Shown here: positions 5,581 through 15,993 of the stretch, piece after piece | Layout: each line of letters begins with the position of its first letter | How positions within the stretch are numbered: the stretch's first letter is position 1 | Assembly: GCA_034430415.1 (NCBI GenBank) | Contig: DAOUEN010000007.1 | Span: forward strand, 1 to 27,131 | DNA from: JADFUZ01 sp034430415 | Lineage (GTDB): Bacteria > Chloroflexota > Dehalococcoidia > GIF9 > AB-539-J10 | DNA length: 27,131 nucleotides | Reading direction: 5' to 3' | The notes under the pieces: model-generated | What the model was told of the DNA's origin: nothing | Databases searched by the model: none | What the model saw: only the letters and a program-made list of their open reading frames with translations | Translations under genes and position numbers: made by a program

Positions 5581-8136
5581 ATGGCGGTGACACCTCTCAG
5601 ACGACAATATCTAAGAGTCAAGCAAAGTCATCCTGAAGCTATCGTTTTCTTCCGGCTGGGCGATTTCTATGAGACTTTTGACGAGGATGCCAAGGTGGCA
5701 TCGCGGGAACTGGACATCGTCCTGACAGCGCGGGAGATGGGCAAAGGGCATAAGGTGCCTATGGCGGGCATACCTCATCATGCTCTGGACAACTATCTGG
5801 TCAGACTCATCAACCGGGGCTACAAAGTGGCCATCTGTGAGCAGCTTAGCCCGCCTGGCAAGGGATTGGTGGAGAGGGACGTCATTCGTGTGGTCACTCC
5901 CGGTACGGTGGTGGAGCCCAATCTGCTTGAGGGCAAGAGAAACAACTACCTGGCTAGTGTAGTCGTTGAGGGGGAAAGGGCTGGGGTTGCCTTTGTTGAT
6001 ATTACGACAAGCGAGTTTGCCACGACCCAGCTTCCGCGGGACCGGGTGCTCCCTGAGCTAGAGCGCCTTCAACCGGGAGAGCTTCTCGTCCCAGACGATG
6101 CTGATGGCCTCCGCCAGTTGCCATTCACCACGACCAAACTTGACGATTACTGGTTTGACCTCGAGGTGACCCAACGGACTCTACTGGAGCACTTCAACGT
6201 GGCGACCCTGGAAGGCTACGGGTGTGCCCAATTGCCTTTGGCCGTAAGAGCTGCCGGCTCGCTGGTGCACTATGTCGCAGAGACTCAGAAAGAAGCCCTG
6301 TCGCAGCTAAGCGGACTGGCAACCTACTCTACGGATTCCTTTATGGCTCTGGATGGACAAACATGTCGCAATCTCGACATCTTTCAGGCCGGCAGGCAGG
6401 AGGGAACTGCCAACTCACTTATCTCCATTATCGACTTGACCAGGACAGCTATGGGGGGCAGGTTGCTCAGAAGCTGGATGGGGCATCCCCTGGTTGATGT
6501 AGTGGGACTGAATCAGCGGCAGGAAGCCGTTGCCTGGTTCTATGACAACACCTTGGCTCGCCAGAGGGTTGCTGTGCTCTTGACGGATATCGCCGACCTG
6601 GAACGGCTGGTCAATCGAGCCAGGAATGGTAGAGCTGCGCCCAGGGAGTTGGTAACGCTCTGCATTAGTCTGGAGAAAATACCCGAACTGGAGGAGACGA
6701 TGCGGGCAGTGACCTCTGTAGATTGGCTGACTGCCGAATTGAGGCCCTGCCTGGATACTGTGCAGCTGATTGCTCGAGCTATTACCGATGCCCCCGGGAA
6801 CATTGAGCAAGGGGGAGTGATAAGGGAGGGATTCTCTCCTGAACTGGATGAGCTTCGTCGTACCTCCAGTGAGGCTAGGCGGTACCTGGCCAACCTTGAG
6901 CAGAAGGAAAGGCAACGCACAGGAATCAAGTCCCTGAAGGTGGGCTATAACAGGGTGTTCGGCTACTACATTGAGGTGTCTAGAGCCAACCTCGGCTTGG
7001 TTCCGCCGGACTACATTCGCAAGCAAACGTTGGCTGAGGCTGAGAGGTTCTTCACTCCAGAGCTCAAGGAGCAGGAATCAGTCATCCTCAGTGGTCAGGA
7101 GAAGCTTGCCGATCTGGAGGCCACCATCTTTCGGCAGGTTTGTCAGCAGGTGAGTGCCGCCGGCGAGGAAATCCTGGCTACAGCTCGAACCGTTGCCCGC
7201 GTTGATGTCGTTTCTAGCCTCGCCGAGGTGGCAGCGCGCTACAACTATGTCAGGCCCAAGTTGACCACTGAGGACTTCATAGACATCAAGAGTGGGCGCC
7301 ATCCCATGGTGGAGAGGACCACGGGTAGCGATAGCTTTGTGCCCAATGACACTTACCTGTGCAACACGGACTCTCAGTTTATCATCCTTACCGGCCCCAA
7401 CATGTCGGGCAAGTCGACCTATCTCAGGCAGGTAGCCCTGATCGTTCTCTTGGCTCAAGTGGGCAGCTTTGTTCCTGCTGAATCGGCGACGATTGGTGTT
7501 GTTGATCGTATCTTCACCAGGATTGGTGCTCAGGAGGACCTGGCTGCTGGTCAGTCAACCTTCATGGTGGAGATGACGGAGACGGCCAATATCCTGCACA
7601 ACGCCACTGCGCGCTCTCTTATCATCCTGGATGAGATTGGCAGGGGGACTAGCACCTACGACGGTCTATCGATCGCTTGGGCCGTGGCTGAATTCATCCA
7701 CAATCATCCCGGGCTTGGCGCCAAGACCCTTTTCGCCACTCACTATCATGAGCTCGTAGATCTGGTTAACACCTTGCCCAGGGTGAAAAACCTGAATGTG
7801 GCTGTGACTGAAAGAGGGGACGAGGTCATCTTCTTGCACAGGATTGTTCCAGGAGGTGCTGACAGGAGCTATGGCATCCACGTGGCCCGCCTGGCTGGTT
7901 TGCCACGGTCGGTGATCAACCGTGCACAGGAGGTCCTGGCAGAACTGGAAATTCGCGCCAGTGAGAAGAGCAGAGGTCCCCGCCCCAAGGCAATGCTTCC
8001 GCAGCTTCCTCTCTTCCCGAGTAAGTCCTCGGTGGCGGATGAGATCTCCAAACTCGACATCGATTCTATGTCGCCCTTGGAGGCCATCAATAAGCTGTAT
8101 GAACTCAGGCGAATGGCAAAGGATGATTTGGAGTAG
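5581..8136 (+). CDS. mutS: DNA mismatch repair protein MutS
   Basis: MutS recognises mismatches and small loops and, with ATP, recruits MutL. From the ATG at 5581 it has 851 residues, typical for MutS1. The N-terminal mismatch domain carries FFRLGDFYE, with the wedge phenylalanine F29 and E31. Connector, core and clamp domains follow. The ATPase domain has the Walker A TGPNMSGKST (about 604-613), IILDEIGRGTSTYDG (about 681-695, D684/E685) and FATHYHE (H721). The C-terminal region contains QLPLF, a typical beta-clamp-binding peptide. The reading frame is open upstream to a TTG at 5518 and an ATG at 5542. I prefer 5581 because MAVTPLRRQYL matches the usual MutS start (TPxxxQY) and a -10 box ends just before it. 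Its neighbour downstream is rpoB, under a separate strong promoter. Confidence 0.97.
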   Translation: MAVTPLRRQYLRVKQSHPEAIVFFRLGDFYETFDEDAKVASRELDIVLTAREMGKGHKVPMAGIPHHALDNYLVRLINRGYKVAICEQLSPPGKGLVERDVIRVVTPGTVVEPNLLEGKRNNYLASVVVEGERAGVAFVDITTSEFATTQLPRDRVLPELERLQPGELLVPDDADGLRQLPFTTTKLDDYWFDLEVTQRTLLEHFNVATLEGYGCAQLPLAVRAAGSLVHYVAETQKEALSQLSGLATYSTDSFMALDGQTCRNLDIFQAGRQEGTANSLISIIDLTRTAMGGRLLRSWMGHPLVDVVGLNQRQEAVAWFYDNTLARQRVAVLLTDIADLERLVNRARNGRAAPRELVTLCISLEKIPELEETMRAVTSVDWLTAELRPCLDTVQLIARAITDAPGNIEQGGVIREGFSPELDELRRTSSEARRYLANLEQKERQRTGIKSLKVGYNRVFGYYIEVSRANLGLVPPDYIRKQTLAEAERFFTPELKEQESVILSGQEKLADLEATIFRQVCQQVSAAGEEILATARTVARVDVVSSLAEVAARYNYVRPKLTTEDFIDIKSGRHPMVERTTGSDSFVPNDTYLCNTDSQFIILTGPNMSGKSTYLRQVALIVLLAQVGSFVPAESATIGVVDRIFTRIGAQEDLAAGQSTFMVEMTETANILHNATARSLIILDEIGRGTSTYDGLSIAWAVAEFIHNHPGLGAKTLFATHYHELVDLVNTLPRVKNLNVAVTERGDEVIFLHRIVPGGADRSYGIHVARLAGLPRSVINRAQEVLAELEIRASEKSRGPRPKAMLPQLPLFPSKSSVADEISKLDIDSMSPLEAINKLYELRRMAKDDLE

Positions 8137-8173
8137 GATATAACAGGGGCGAGATGTACATTCGCGAGTTCGT

Positions 8174-8202
8174 TTGACAAAAGAAGTCAATGGTATTAGA
8201 AT
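8174..8202 (+). promoter_or_regulatory. Strong promoter of rpoBC
   Basis: TTGACA (8174-8179), a 17-base spacer and TAGAAT (8197-8202) form the best promoter in the window. The predicted start is near 8209, giving a leader of about 125 bases that ends in GAGGAG (8321-8326), a good ribosome-binding site 8 bases before the rpoB ATG. I see no terminator or ribosomal protein L10/L12 binding structure in the leader. Confidence 0.8.
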
Positions 8203-8334
8203 AACAAGTTGCATTATGCTTGGTGCATTCCCCCCCATTAAACAGTTCTAAACATATCTTTGTGCGCCTATATGTGTCCCAACTCTTGCGCGTTGTTAGC
8301 AAAGAATCAGCTTCTGTCTTGAGGAGTAAAGACT

Positions 8335-11300
8335 ATGGTAGTGTCATCCAGGCCTGAACACAAACTCATGGTGTCCTTTGCCAAGTTGCCCGAAGTAGTG
8401 GACGTGCCTGACCTCGTCCGCGTCCAGATCGATTCATTTCACTGGTTCCAAACGGAGGGCCTGAAGAGGCTACTTGATGAAGTGTCACCTATCCACGACT
8501 ATACTCGTAGCAGGTTGGAGCTGCATTTCGCCGACTACGAGTTTCGCGAGCCTCAACGTTCTATCGCCGAATGCCTTGAGCGCGGCACGAACTACTGTTC
8601 CCCTCTCCATGTCCTGTTCCGTTTGCTGGTCAAGGAGACGGGGGAGATCAAGGAAGAGAAGCTGTTCTTCGGCGACTTTCCTTTGATGACAGAGAAAGGC
8701 ACCTTTATCATCTCCGGGGCGGAGCGAGTTGCGGTGAGTCAGCTAACTCGCTTTCCGGGAGTCTACTTCACTCTGGAGAGGGATCCTGGAAGCGGACGGG
8801 AATTGGGCTTTGCCAAGTTGATTGCCGAACGGGGTGCCTGGCTTGATTTCGACACTTCTACTCGTGACGTTATTTCAGTCAAGGTGAGCGGAAAACGGAA
8901 GATAACTGCTACCACTCTTATGCGCGCTGTAGGTTTTGAGAGTGATGAGCAGTTGCTGAATCTCTTCCAGGACGTTGACGATTCGCCTGATCATGCCTAT
9001 ATTCGTTCCACTATAGGGCATGACCCCTTGATCAGGAACAAGGATGAAGCTCTAATAGATATTTACCGAAAGTTGTCCTCCGGCGAACCTCCTAGCCTTA
9101 ATAGCGCCAAAACATTGCTGGACAATTTCTTGTTCAATCCCCGGCGCTATAGCCTGGGAGAGGTTGGGCGCTACAAGCTCAACAAGAAGCTGGGAGTGGA
9201 GATTCCTGAGGAGCATCTTGGGTTGACCCCTGACGACCTGGTGCAGATAGTGCGTCACATCATTCTGCTCAACAATGGCAGAGAGATTCCCGACGATATT
9301 GACCATCTGGGCAACAGGCGAGCGCAAGGCGTAGGGTTTCTGTTGCAGAATCAGTTCCGTATTGGACTGCTGCGATTGGAAAGAGCCATCAAGGAGCGAA
9401 TGAGCATCCTTGGCTCTGAAGGGGCGACTCCCTCTGCCCTTATCAACATCCGTCCTATAACCGCCGCTACAAGGGAGTTTTTTGGCAGGTCACAGCTTTC
9501 TCAGTTCATGGATCAAACCAATCCCCTGGCTGAACTGACCCACAAGCGCCGCCTTTCTGCTATGGGTCCCGGCGGGCTCTCCAGAGAGAGGGCTGGCTTT
9601 GAAGTTCGTGACGTGCATCATTCCCACTATGGGCGGATTTGCCCCATTGAGACCCCCGAAGGCCCCAACATCGGGTTGATTGGCTCACTGGCTACGTACG
9701 CTTCAATCAACAAGTTCGGATTTCTGGAAACCCCCTATCGGAAGGTTGTCCATGAGGTGCCCAATGCTTTGCCGGAATTGCTGGAAAGAACAGCGCGAGA
9801 AGATGTAGTCGATGATGAGGGAGTCCTGGTAGCCAGAGCGGGGACAGCCATAGATGGAGAGCTGGCGGGAAAGATAGCCTCGCTGCCCGGACGCACTATC
9901 AAGGTGGTTCCCTTTGTTTCCAGCCAAATTGTTGATCTGACCGCCGATGAAGAGGATCAGTATAGCATTGCCCAGGCCAATGTACGGCTAAATGACAGGG
10001 ATGAGTTCAGAGAGGAGAGGATCGAGGTCAAGAAAGGCAGTAGATACTTCAAGGAAGTAGCGGATAGGGTGGACTTCATGGACGTTTCTCCAAAGCAGAT
10101 ATTCAGTGTGGCTGCCTCTCTTATTCCATTCCTCGAGCATGACGATGCTAATCGCGCCCTGATGGGTTCGAATATGCAGCGCCAAGCAGTGCCTCTGCTG
10201 CGTGCGCATGCTCCGTTGGTGGCCACGGGAATGGAGAAAGAGGTGGCTAAGTACAGCGGGCAAACGATATTTGCTGCTGACGAGGGTGTGGTGAGCTCTG
10301 TGACCGGCTCACGAATCGTGATTGAGGATGGGAAAGGGGAGGAACACGTTCATGAGCTGGCGAAGTTTGTCAGAACCAACCAGGGCACAACCATCAATCA
10401 GTATCCCATCGTAGACAAGGGTGAAGAGGTCAAGAAAGGTCAGGTCTTGGTGGACAGTTCTTCAATAGACAACGGAGAGCTCGCCTTGGGGCAAAATATC
10501 GTATGCGCTTTCATGAGCTGGCATGGATATAACTATGAGGACGCCATCATCATCAGCAGCAGACTCGCCAAGGACGATGTCTACACTTCCATGCATATTG
10601 AGAAATACGAGATAGAGGAGCGTGAGACCAAACTCGGGCCCGAAGAAATTACCAGAGACATGCCCAACGTGAGCGAGGAAAGTTTGAGCAACCTCAGCGC
10701 GGAGGGGATTGTGAGGATCGGGGCTGAAGTGAGGCCTGGTGATATCCTGGTGGGAAAGATCACTCCCAAAGGTGAAGCTGAGCCTTCAGCAGAGGAAAAG
10801 CTGCTGCGAGCTATTTTCGGTGAGAAGATGCGCGATGTGAAAGATAGCTCCCTCAAGATGCCGCCGGGGGAAAACGGAAGGGTGATTGAGACCAAGGTCT
10901 TCTCACGGGAGAATCGCGACGAACTGTCGGCTGGGGTAAGGAGACTCGTACGGGTATGGGTTGCCCAGAAGCGGAAGATCTCAGTCGGCGACAAGATGTC
11001 AGGCAGACATGGGAACAAGGGGGTGATTTCAATTGTAGTGCCTGAAGAGGATATGCCGTTCTTGCCCGATGGCACGCCTGTGGATATGATTCTCAATCCT
11101 CTCGGTGTTCCGTCCCGCATGAATCTCGGGCAAGTCCTGGAAGCTCACTTGGGATGGGCAGCCTATATACTGGGTTTCAGAGCTCTTAACCCTATTTTTG
11201 ACGGGGCTGACGCTACAGCTATTGAAGACGCTTTGGGCAGGGTCTGGATAGCCTGGAAAGCCGGTGCTGTTAACCTTGACTTGAAGAACCCCAGAGGAGC

Positions 11301-11976
11301 TGACAGAGAGAAGATGGAGGCGTGGCTTGCAGACCGTGGCTTTGAGAATGGGGAGATAATGGATCCGGCGTGCCGGGGAAAGGCCAAGAGAGCCTCCCTT
11401 TGCCTTTGGCTTGAGGAACTGGGTGTGAATGCTCGAGAGCTGAGTGATAGAGAACTGGAGCAGAAGACCAGAGATGTCTGCAAGGAACGAAGGCTCTATT
11501 CCCCTGTTTTCGGCAAGATGGAACTTCGAGATGGAAAGACAGGCGAGCCATTTGACCAACCGGTGACTGTAGGTAATGTCTATATGATGAAATTGATACA
11601 TCTTGTGGAAGACAAGGTACATGCTCGTTCTACTGGCCCGTATTCACTGATAACGCAGCAGCCTCTGGGAGGGAAAGCCCAGTTTGGCGGGCAGCGATTT
11701 GGAGAGATGGAGGTATGGGCATTGGAAGGCTACGGGGCAGCTTATACGCTTCAAGAAATGCTTACAGTGAAATCTGACGATCTCGTGGGTAGGGCTAGAG
11801 CCTACGAGTCAATTATCAAGAACGAGGATATCCAGAGTCCTACCATTCCAGAAGCATGCAAGGTGTTGTTCATGGAATTGCGCAGCATGGGTTTCGCCGT
11901 TGAGTTGCTCAATGAAGAACAGGAGAAGATCAGTCTCTTTGCCGATACCAAGCCCAGGCTCAAAGCTGGCTTCTAG
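8335..11976 (+). CDS. rpoB: RNA polymerase beta subunit
   Basis: Beta subunit of the core RNA polymerase, 1213 residues; it forms one pincer of the DNA clamp and part of the active centre. Recognisable blocks include the rifampicin pocket, from FFGRSQLSQFMDQTNP (from about residue 382) through THKRRLSAMGPGGL. The Asp, His and Ser equivalent to E. coli D516, H526 and S531 are all the sensitive type. Further blocks are HHSHYGRICPIETPEGPNIGLI, GYNYEDAIIIS, KFVRTNQGT and GDKMSGRHGNKGVISIVVPEEDMPF. The C-terminal clamp anchor reads GGKAQFGGQRFGEMEVWALEGYGAAYTLQEML. It lacks large lineage-specific insertions, as seen in short-beta phyla. The ATG at 8335 has GAGGAG upstream. rpoC follows 32 bases later. 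Confidence 0.98.
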   Translation: MVVSSRPEHKLMVSFAKLPEVVDVPDLVRVQIDSFHWFQTEGLKRLLDEVSPIHDYTRSRLELHFADYEFREPQRSIAECLERGTNYCSPLHVLFRLLVKETGEIKEEKLFFGDFPLMTEKGTFIISGAERVAVSQLTRFPGVYFTLERDPGSGRELGFAKLIAERGAWLDFDTSTRDVISVKVSGKRKITATTLMRAVGFESDEQLLNLFQDVDDSPDHAYIRSTIGHDPLIRNKDEALIDIYRKLSSGEPPSLNSAKTLLDNFLFNPRRYSLGEVGRYKLNKKLGVEIPEEHLGLTPDDLVQIVRHIILLNNGREIPDDIDHLGNRRAQGVGFLLQNQFRIGLLRLERAIKERMSILGSEGATPSALINIRPITAATREFFGRSQLSQFMDQTNPLAELTHKRRLSAMGPGGLSRERAGFEVRDVHHSHYGRICPIETPEGPNIGLIGSLATYASINKFGFLETPYRKVVHEVPNALPELLERTAREDVVDDEGVLVARAGTAIDGELAGKIASLPGRTIKVVPFVSSQIVDLTADEEDQYSIAQANVRLNDRDEFREERIEVKKGSRYFKEVADRVDFMDVSPKQIFSVAASLIPFLEHDDANRALMGSNMQRQAVPLLRAHAPLVATGMEKEVAKYSGQTIFAADEGVVSSVTGSRIVIEDGKGEEHVHELAKFVRTNQGTTINQYPIVDKGEEVKKGQVLVDSSSIDNGELALGQNIVCAFMSWHGYNYEDAIIISSRLAKDDVYTSMHIEKYEIEERETKLGPEEITRDMPNVSEESLSNLSAEGIVRIGAEVRPGDILVGKITPKGEAEPSAEEKLLRAIFGEKMRDVKDSSLKMPPGENGRVIETKVFSRENRDELSAGVRRLVRVWVAQKRKISVGDKMSGRHGNKGVISIVVPEEDMPFLPDGTPVDMILNPLGVPSRMNLGQVLEAHLGWAAYILGFRALNPIFDGADATAIEDALGRVWIAWKAGAVNLDLKNPRGADREKMEAWLADRGFENGEIMDPACRGKAKRASLCLWLEELGVNARELSDRELEQKTRDVCKERRLYSPVFGKMELRDGKTGEPFDQPVTVGNVYMMKLIHLVEDKVHARSTGPYSLITQQPLGGKAQFGGQRFGEMEVWALEGYGAAYTLQEMLTVKSDDLVGRARAYESIIKNEDIQSPTIPEACKVLFMELRSMGFAVELLNEEQEKISLFADTKPRLKAGF

Positions 11977-12008
11977 CTGGACCTTCTGAGTGAGATCATA
12001 GTGAGGTT

Positions 12009-15000
12009 ATGAAAGATATGGCACAGTTTGACGAACTAAAGGCTATCAGGATAAGTCTGGCCTCACCGGAGCAAATCAGGAGCTGGTCTCATGGTGAGGT
12101 GACCAAAGCAGAGACCATAAACTACCGCACCTTGAAGCCAGAGAGAGATGGGCTCTTTTGTGAGAGGATTTTCGGCCCCACCAAGAACTACGAATGCCAT
12201 TGCGGCAAGTACAAGAAGATACGCTACAAGGGTGTCATCTGCGATAAGTGCGGCGTTGAAGTGGCTCATTCTAGCGTGCGCAGAGAACGAATGGGACACA
12301 TCGAACTGGCAGCTCCGGTTGCCCATATTTGGTTTCTCAAGTTAGTGCCCAGCCGGATTGGGCTTCTTCTCGATCTGTCCCCGAGGGATCTGGAGTCGGT
12401 CATATACTTTGCCCGGTATATCGTTATTTCGGTCAATGAAGAAGCTCGCGACGAGAAGGTCCGTCAACTTGAGGAAGAAGCAGCTTCGGGGGAAGGCCAA
12501 GGGGGAGAGGACCTGGTCAAGAAGTCTGAAGAGGTGCAAGCTCTGAAGAAGCTTAAGCGGTTAGATGTACTCCATGAGGATGAGTACCGGCAGATCAAGG
12601 AGAAATATGGTGGTATTGTCGAAGTTGGCATGGGGGCTGAGGCTGTTCTGGAGGTCTTGAAGAAAGTCGATCTGGAGGAACTACACCAGCAACTCCTGCT
12701 GAAAGTGGGCACCGCCTCGGGACAGAGCTACAGCAAGGTCACCAAGAGACTGCAGTTGGTTGAAGCGCTGCGGCTCAGCGGAAACAAGCCCGAGTGGATG
12801 ATTATTACCGTGCTTCCCGTGCTGCCACCATCGCTTCGTCCTGTGGTTCAGCTGGGTGGTGGCCGTTTCGTTATCAGTGACCTTAACGATCTTTATCGGC
12901 GCGTTATCAACCGCAACAATCGTCTCCGGCGCCTCATATCTCTGGGTGCACCTGAAGCCATTATCCGGAATGAGAAACGTATGCTGCAAGAGGCTGTTGA
13001 TGCTCTTATTGACAATGGGCGAAGAGGGCGAGTGGTCACCACTGGCAACAATCACACCCTCAAATCCCTATCGGCCATGCTGGCAGGGAAGCAAGGGCGG
13101 TTTCGGCAGAACCTTCTGGGTAAGCGGGTAGACTATAGCGGCCGCTCCGTCATTGTGGTTGGGCCGCAACTCCAGCTCCATCAGTGTGGGTTGCCTCGAC
13201 ATGTGGCCTTGGAGCTGTTCAAACCCTTCGTTATGCACAAGCTTCTGGAGGAAGGTTATGCCAGCAACGTGAAAGTCGCCCGACGTCAGGTGGAGAGGGC
13301 CAGACCCGAGGTCTGGGATTTGCTTACCGATATGGTCAAGGAGCGTCCCGTATTGCTGAATCGCGCCCCTACGCTTCACCGCTTGAGCATTCAGGCTTTC
13401 GAGCCTGTCTTGATTGATGGTGATGCGTTCCAGCTTCACCCACTAGTCTGCGCTGCCTTTAACGCTGATTTTGACGGCGATCAGATGGCGGTGCATGTGC
13501 CATTGTCGAGGATGGCAGTAAGAGAAGCCAGAGAGCACATGCTCAGTACTCGCAATATGCTGCTCCCGAGCAGCGGTGAGCCTGTGATGCTGCCTACCTT
13601 GGATATGGTTCTCGGTTGCTACTACCTCACCATCATCAAGCCCGAGGCCAAAGGGCAGGGAAAGGCCTTCGGCAGTTTCGAGGAAGCTAAACTGGCCTAT
13701 GAATTCGGCATCGTTGAGCTTGGCGCTGAGATTGAGGTTCGGGACAACGGTGACCGTATGAAGACCACCGTAGGAAGGATTCTGTTCAATGATGCTCTGC
13801 CTCAACAGCTTCGTTTTCATAACAAAGTGGTGGACAAGGCTGCTACAAGGTTACTGATCTCTGAATGCATCCGCGTGCTGGGCAATGACGTAACTGCTGT
13901 GGTTCTTGACAAGCTCAAGCAGTTGGGCTTCGACTATGCCACGAAATCGGGGATTTCTATCTCTATGAGCGACATTGAAGAGCCCCCAGGCAAAGCTGCA
14001 ATCCTGGAGAAAGCCGACGAGGATATCCAACGCCTGGAGAGGCAACTTGACGGTGGTTTAATCACGGAGGATGAGAGGTATGAGAAGGCGGTTGAGATCT
14101 GGATGGAGAGCACCGACAATATCACTGATGACATAGTGCAATCACTGGATCGTCACGGTTCGATCTACATGATGGCTACTTCGGGAGCCAAAGGTAATAT
14201 CTCTCAGATGAGGCAAATGGCTGGAATGCGTGGGCTGATGACTGACCCCTCGGGGAAGATAATAGACTTTCCTATCAGGTCGAGCTTCAAGGAGGGGCTG
14301 TCACCGATGGAGTACTTCATCTCCACCCATGGTGCCCGCAAAGGGTTGGCTGACACTGCCCTGAGGACATCGAACAGTGGTTACCTGACTCGCCGCCTGG
14401 TGGACGTGGCCCAGGATGCTATTGTGACTGAGGAAGACTGTGGCACCACCGATGGAGTATGGATATCAAAGGAGTTCAGTGGTGGTTCATTGCCTCCGTT
14501 CGGTGAGCGAATACTCGGGTATCTGGCGGCGAGCGGGGTTAGTGACCCGCACACGGGCGATGTCATAGTTGAACGCAATGAGGAAATCGACGAAGTAAAG
14601 GCAGGACTGATTACGGCGTCGGGCATCGATCGGGTCTATGTACGGTCGCCCCTTGTTTGCCGGTCACGGTTTGGTATTTGCCAGTTCTGCTACGGTAGAG
14701 ATTTGGCTAGAAGAGAATTGGTGAAGCACGGCACCGCTGTAGGTGTCATCGCTGCTCAGAGCATTGGCGAGCCGGGCACTCAACTCACGCTGCGCACTTT
14801 CCATACGGGTGGCGTTGTGGGCACTGACATTACTAGTGGTTTGCCTCGCGTGGAGGAACTCTTCGAGGCCAGAATACCAAAGAGCAGTGCCATTGTCTCT
14901 GATATCAGCGGAGTTGCTGACGTGATTGACCAAGATGGGGGGACTGTGGTCAGGGTTACCAGCTCCGAATCCTATCTGGACGAATACGTGCTACCGCCGG

Positions 15001-15932
15001 GGGCGGAGATAGCCGTGGACAACGGGCAGTCGGTGAGCGTTGGCACGGTTCTATTCCTGCCTGCTGCCTCCGGGGATACCGGGGAACGGCTACCCCAAAT
15101 TACAGAAGAACAGCCAATAGTAGCCAGAGTTGCCGGTCAGACTGTGATCGAAGGTGGGCGTTTCTATATCAAATATGAAGAGAGAGAGCAAAGAGAATAC
15201 CCTATTCCACTCGGCACGCGACTGCTGGTCAAATCTGGAGACCTCGTCACAGTGGGCCGGCAGCTTACCGAAGGTGTAATTAACCCGCGCGACATACTGC
15301 ACATCATGGGGAAAGAGGCCACGCAGCAGTACTTGGTTGATGAGATCCAGAAGGTATATTGCTCTCAAGGAGTGAAAATACACGATAAGCATGTTGTCGT
15401 CATCGTTTCTCAGATGCTGCGGAAAGTCAAAATCACATCCTCGGGTGATACAGAGATCCTGCCTGGCGAGCTAATCGATCGTCTTGACTACGAGGACATT
15501 AATGGCCGGGTGCTGGCTGAAGGAGGCGATCCGGCGACAGCTCAGGCGGTGCTTCTGGGTATAACTAGGGCCAGTTTGAGCAAGGAAAGCTGGCTAGCCG
15601 CTGCCTCTTTCCAAGAGACGGGCCGGGTACTTACCGACGCGACGACAAAGGGCAAGACAGATATGCTTCGCGGCCTCAAGGAGAACGTTCTCCTTGGCAA
15701 GCTTATCCCGGCTCGGATATTGGCCGAGGAGAAGATAGAGCACAGAGAGGCGGAGGAGCTTGGTGGGCTACCGGAGGAGGAAATAGGCCTGCCACCGATC
15801 GAGGAGTCAACCGAGCTACTAGATGAGGCCCCGGGCATCCTCACGGCGCTTGGCCCGGAACAGAGCAACGAGCTTGAGTCTGAGCAGAGTGAGGCATTCG
15901 ATCCTGCGCAGGGTGAGGCGGAAGCTGAGTGA
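12009..15932 (+). CDS. rpoC: RNA polymerase beta' subunit
   Basis: Catalytic beta' subunit of RNA polymerase, 1307 residues. The N-terminal zinc ribbon has C63, C65, C78 and C81 (CHCGKYKKIRYKGVICDKC). The active site NADFDGDQM has the magnesium-binding aspartates D487, D489 and D491. The second zinc site uses C811, C884, C891 and C894 (CRSRFGICQFC). The trigger loop region is HGARKGLADTALRTSNSGYL, followed by AAQSIGEPGTQLTLRTFHTGG. The C-terminus ends in a roughly 65-residue Glu-rich, low-complexity tail after the normal core end. Start is ATG 12009 or ATG 12018; GAGG lies close to the first (2 bases) and 11 bases from the second, so the sequence does not decide. It is co-transcribed with rpoB. 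Confidence 0.98.
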   Translation: MKDMAQFDELKAIRISLASPEQIRSWSHGEVTKAETINYRTLKPERDGLFCERIFGPTKNYECHCGKYKKIRYKGVICDKCGVEVAHSSVRRERMGHIELAAPVAHIWFLKLVPSRIGLLLDLSPRDLESVIYFARYIVISVNEEARDEKVRQLEEEAASGEGQGGEDLVKKSEEVQALKKLKRLDVLHEDEYRQIKEKYGGIVEVGMGAEAVLEVLKKVDLEELHQQLLLKVGTASGQSYSKVTKRLQLVEALRLSGNKPEWMIITVLPVLPPSLRPVVQLGGGRFVISDLNDLYRRVINRNNRLRRLISLGAPEAIIRNEKRMLQEAVDALIDNGRRGRVVTTGNNHTLKSLSAMLAGKQGRFRQNLLGKRVDYSGRSVIVVGPQLQLHQCGLPRHVALELFKPFVMHKLLEEGYASNVKVARRQVERARPEVWDLLTDMVKERPVLLNRAPTLHRLSIQAFEPVLIDGDAFQLHPLVCAAFNADFDGDQMAVHVPLSRMAVREAREHMLSTRNMLLPSSGEPVMLPTLDMVLGCYYLTIIKPEAKGQGKAFGSFEEAKLAYEFGIVELGAEIEVRDNGDRMKTTVGRILFNDALPQQLRFHNKVVDKAATRLLISECIRVLGNDVTAVVLDKLKQLGFDYATKSGISISMSDIEEPPGKAAILEKADEDIQRLERQLDGGLITEDERYEKAVEIWMESTDNITDDIVQSLDRHGSIYMMATSGAKGNISQMRQMAGMRGLMTDPSGKIIDFPIRSSFKEGLSPMEYFISTHGARKGLADTALRTSNSGYLTRRLVDVAQDAIVTEEDCGTTDGVWISKEFSGGSLPPFGERILGYLAASGVSDPHTGDVIVERNEEIDEVKAGLITASGIDRVYVRSPLVCRSRFGICQFCYGRDLARRELVKHGTAVGVIAAQSIGEPGTQLTLRTFHTGGVVGTDITSGLPRVEELFEARIPKSSAIVSDISGVADVIDQDGGTVVRVTSSESYLDEYVLPPGAEIAVDNGQSVSVGTVLFLPAASGDTGERLPQITEEQPIVARVAGQTVIEGGRFYIKYEEREQREYPIPLGTRLLVKSGDLVTVGRQLTEGVINPRDILHIMGKEATQQYLVDEIQKVYCSQGVKIHDKHVVVIVSQMLRKVKITSSGDTEILPGELIDRLDYEDINGRVLAEGGDPATAQAVLLGITRASLSKESWLAAASFQETGRVLTDATTKGKTDMLRGLKENVLLGKLIPARILAEEKIEHREAEELGGLPEEEIGLPPIEESTELLDEAPGILTALGPEQSNELESEQSEAFDPAQGEAEAE

Positions 15933-15993
15933 AGGCTCAGAGGATCACCTATCATGCTCAGCGTGAGGGGGGAGAATACGGAGGAGAAGCAGT

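Noticed and set aside
8203..8334. Attenuator or ribosomal-protein binding site in the rpoB leader
   Set aside because: No stable hairpin with T-tract and no recognisable L10/L12-type target could be seen by eye.
10581..11622. Open frames of 90-200 codons on the minus strand inside rpoB
   Set aside because: They are Ser/Arg/Pro-rich shadows of a highly conserved gene and have no start signals.
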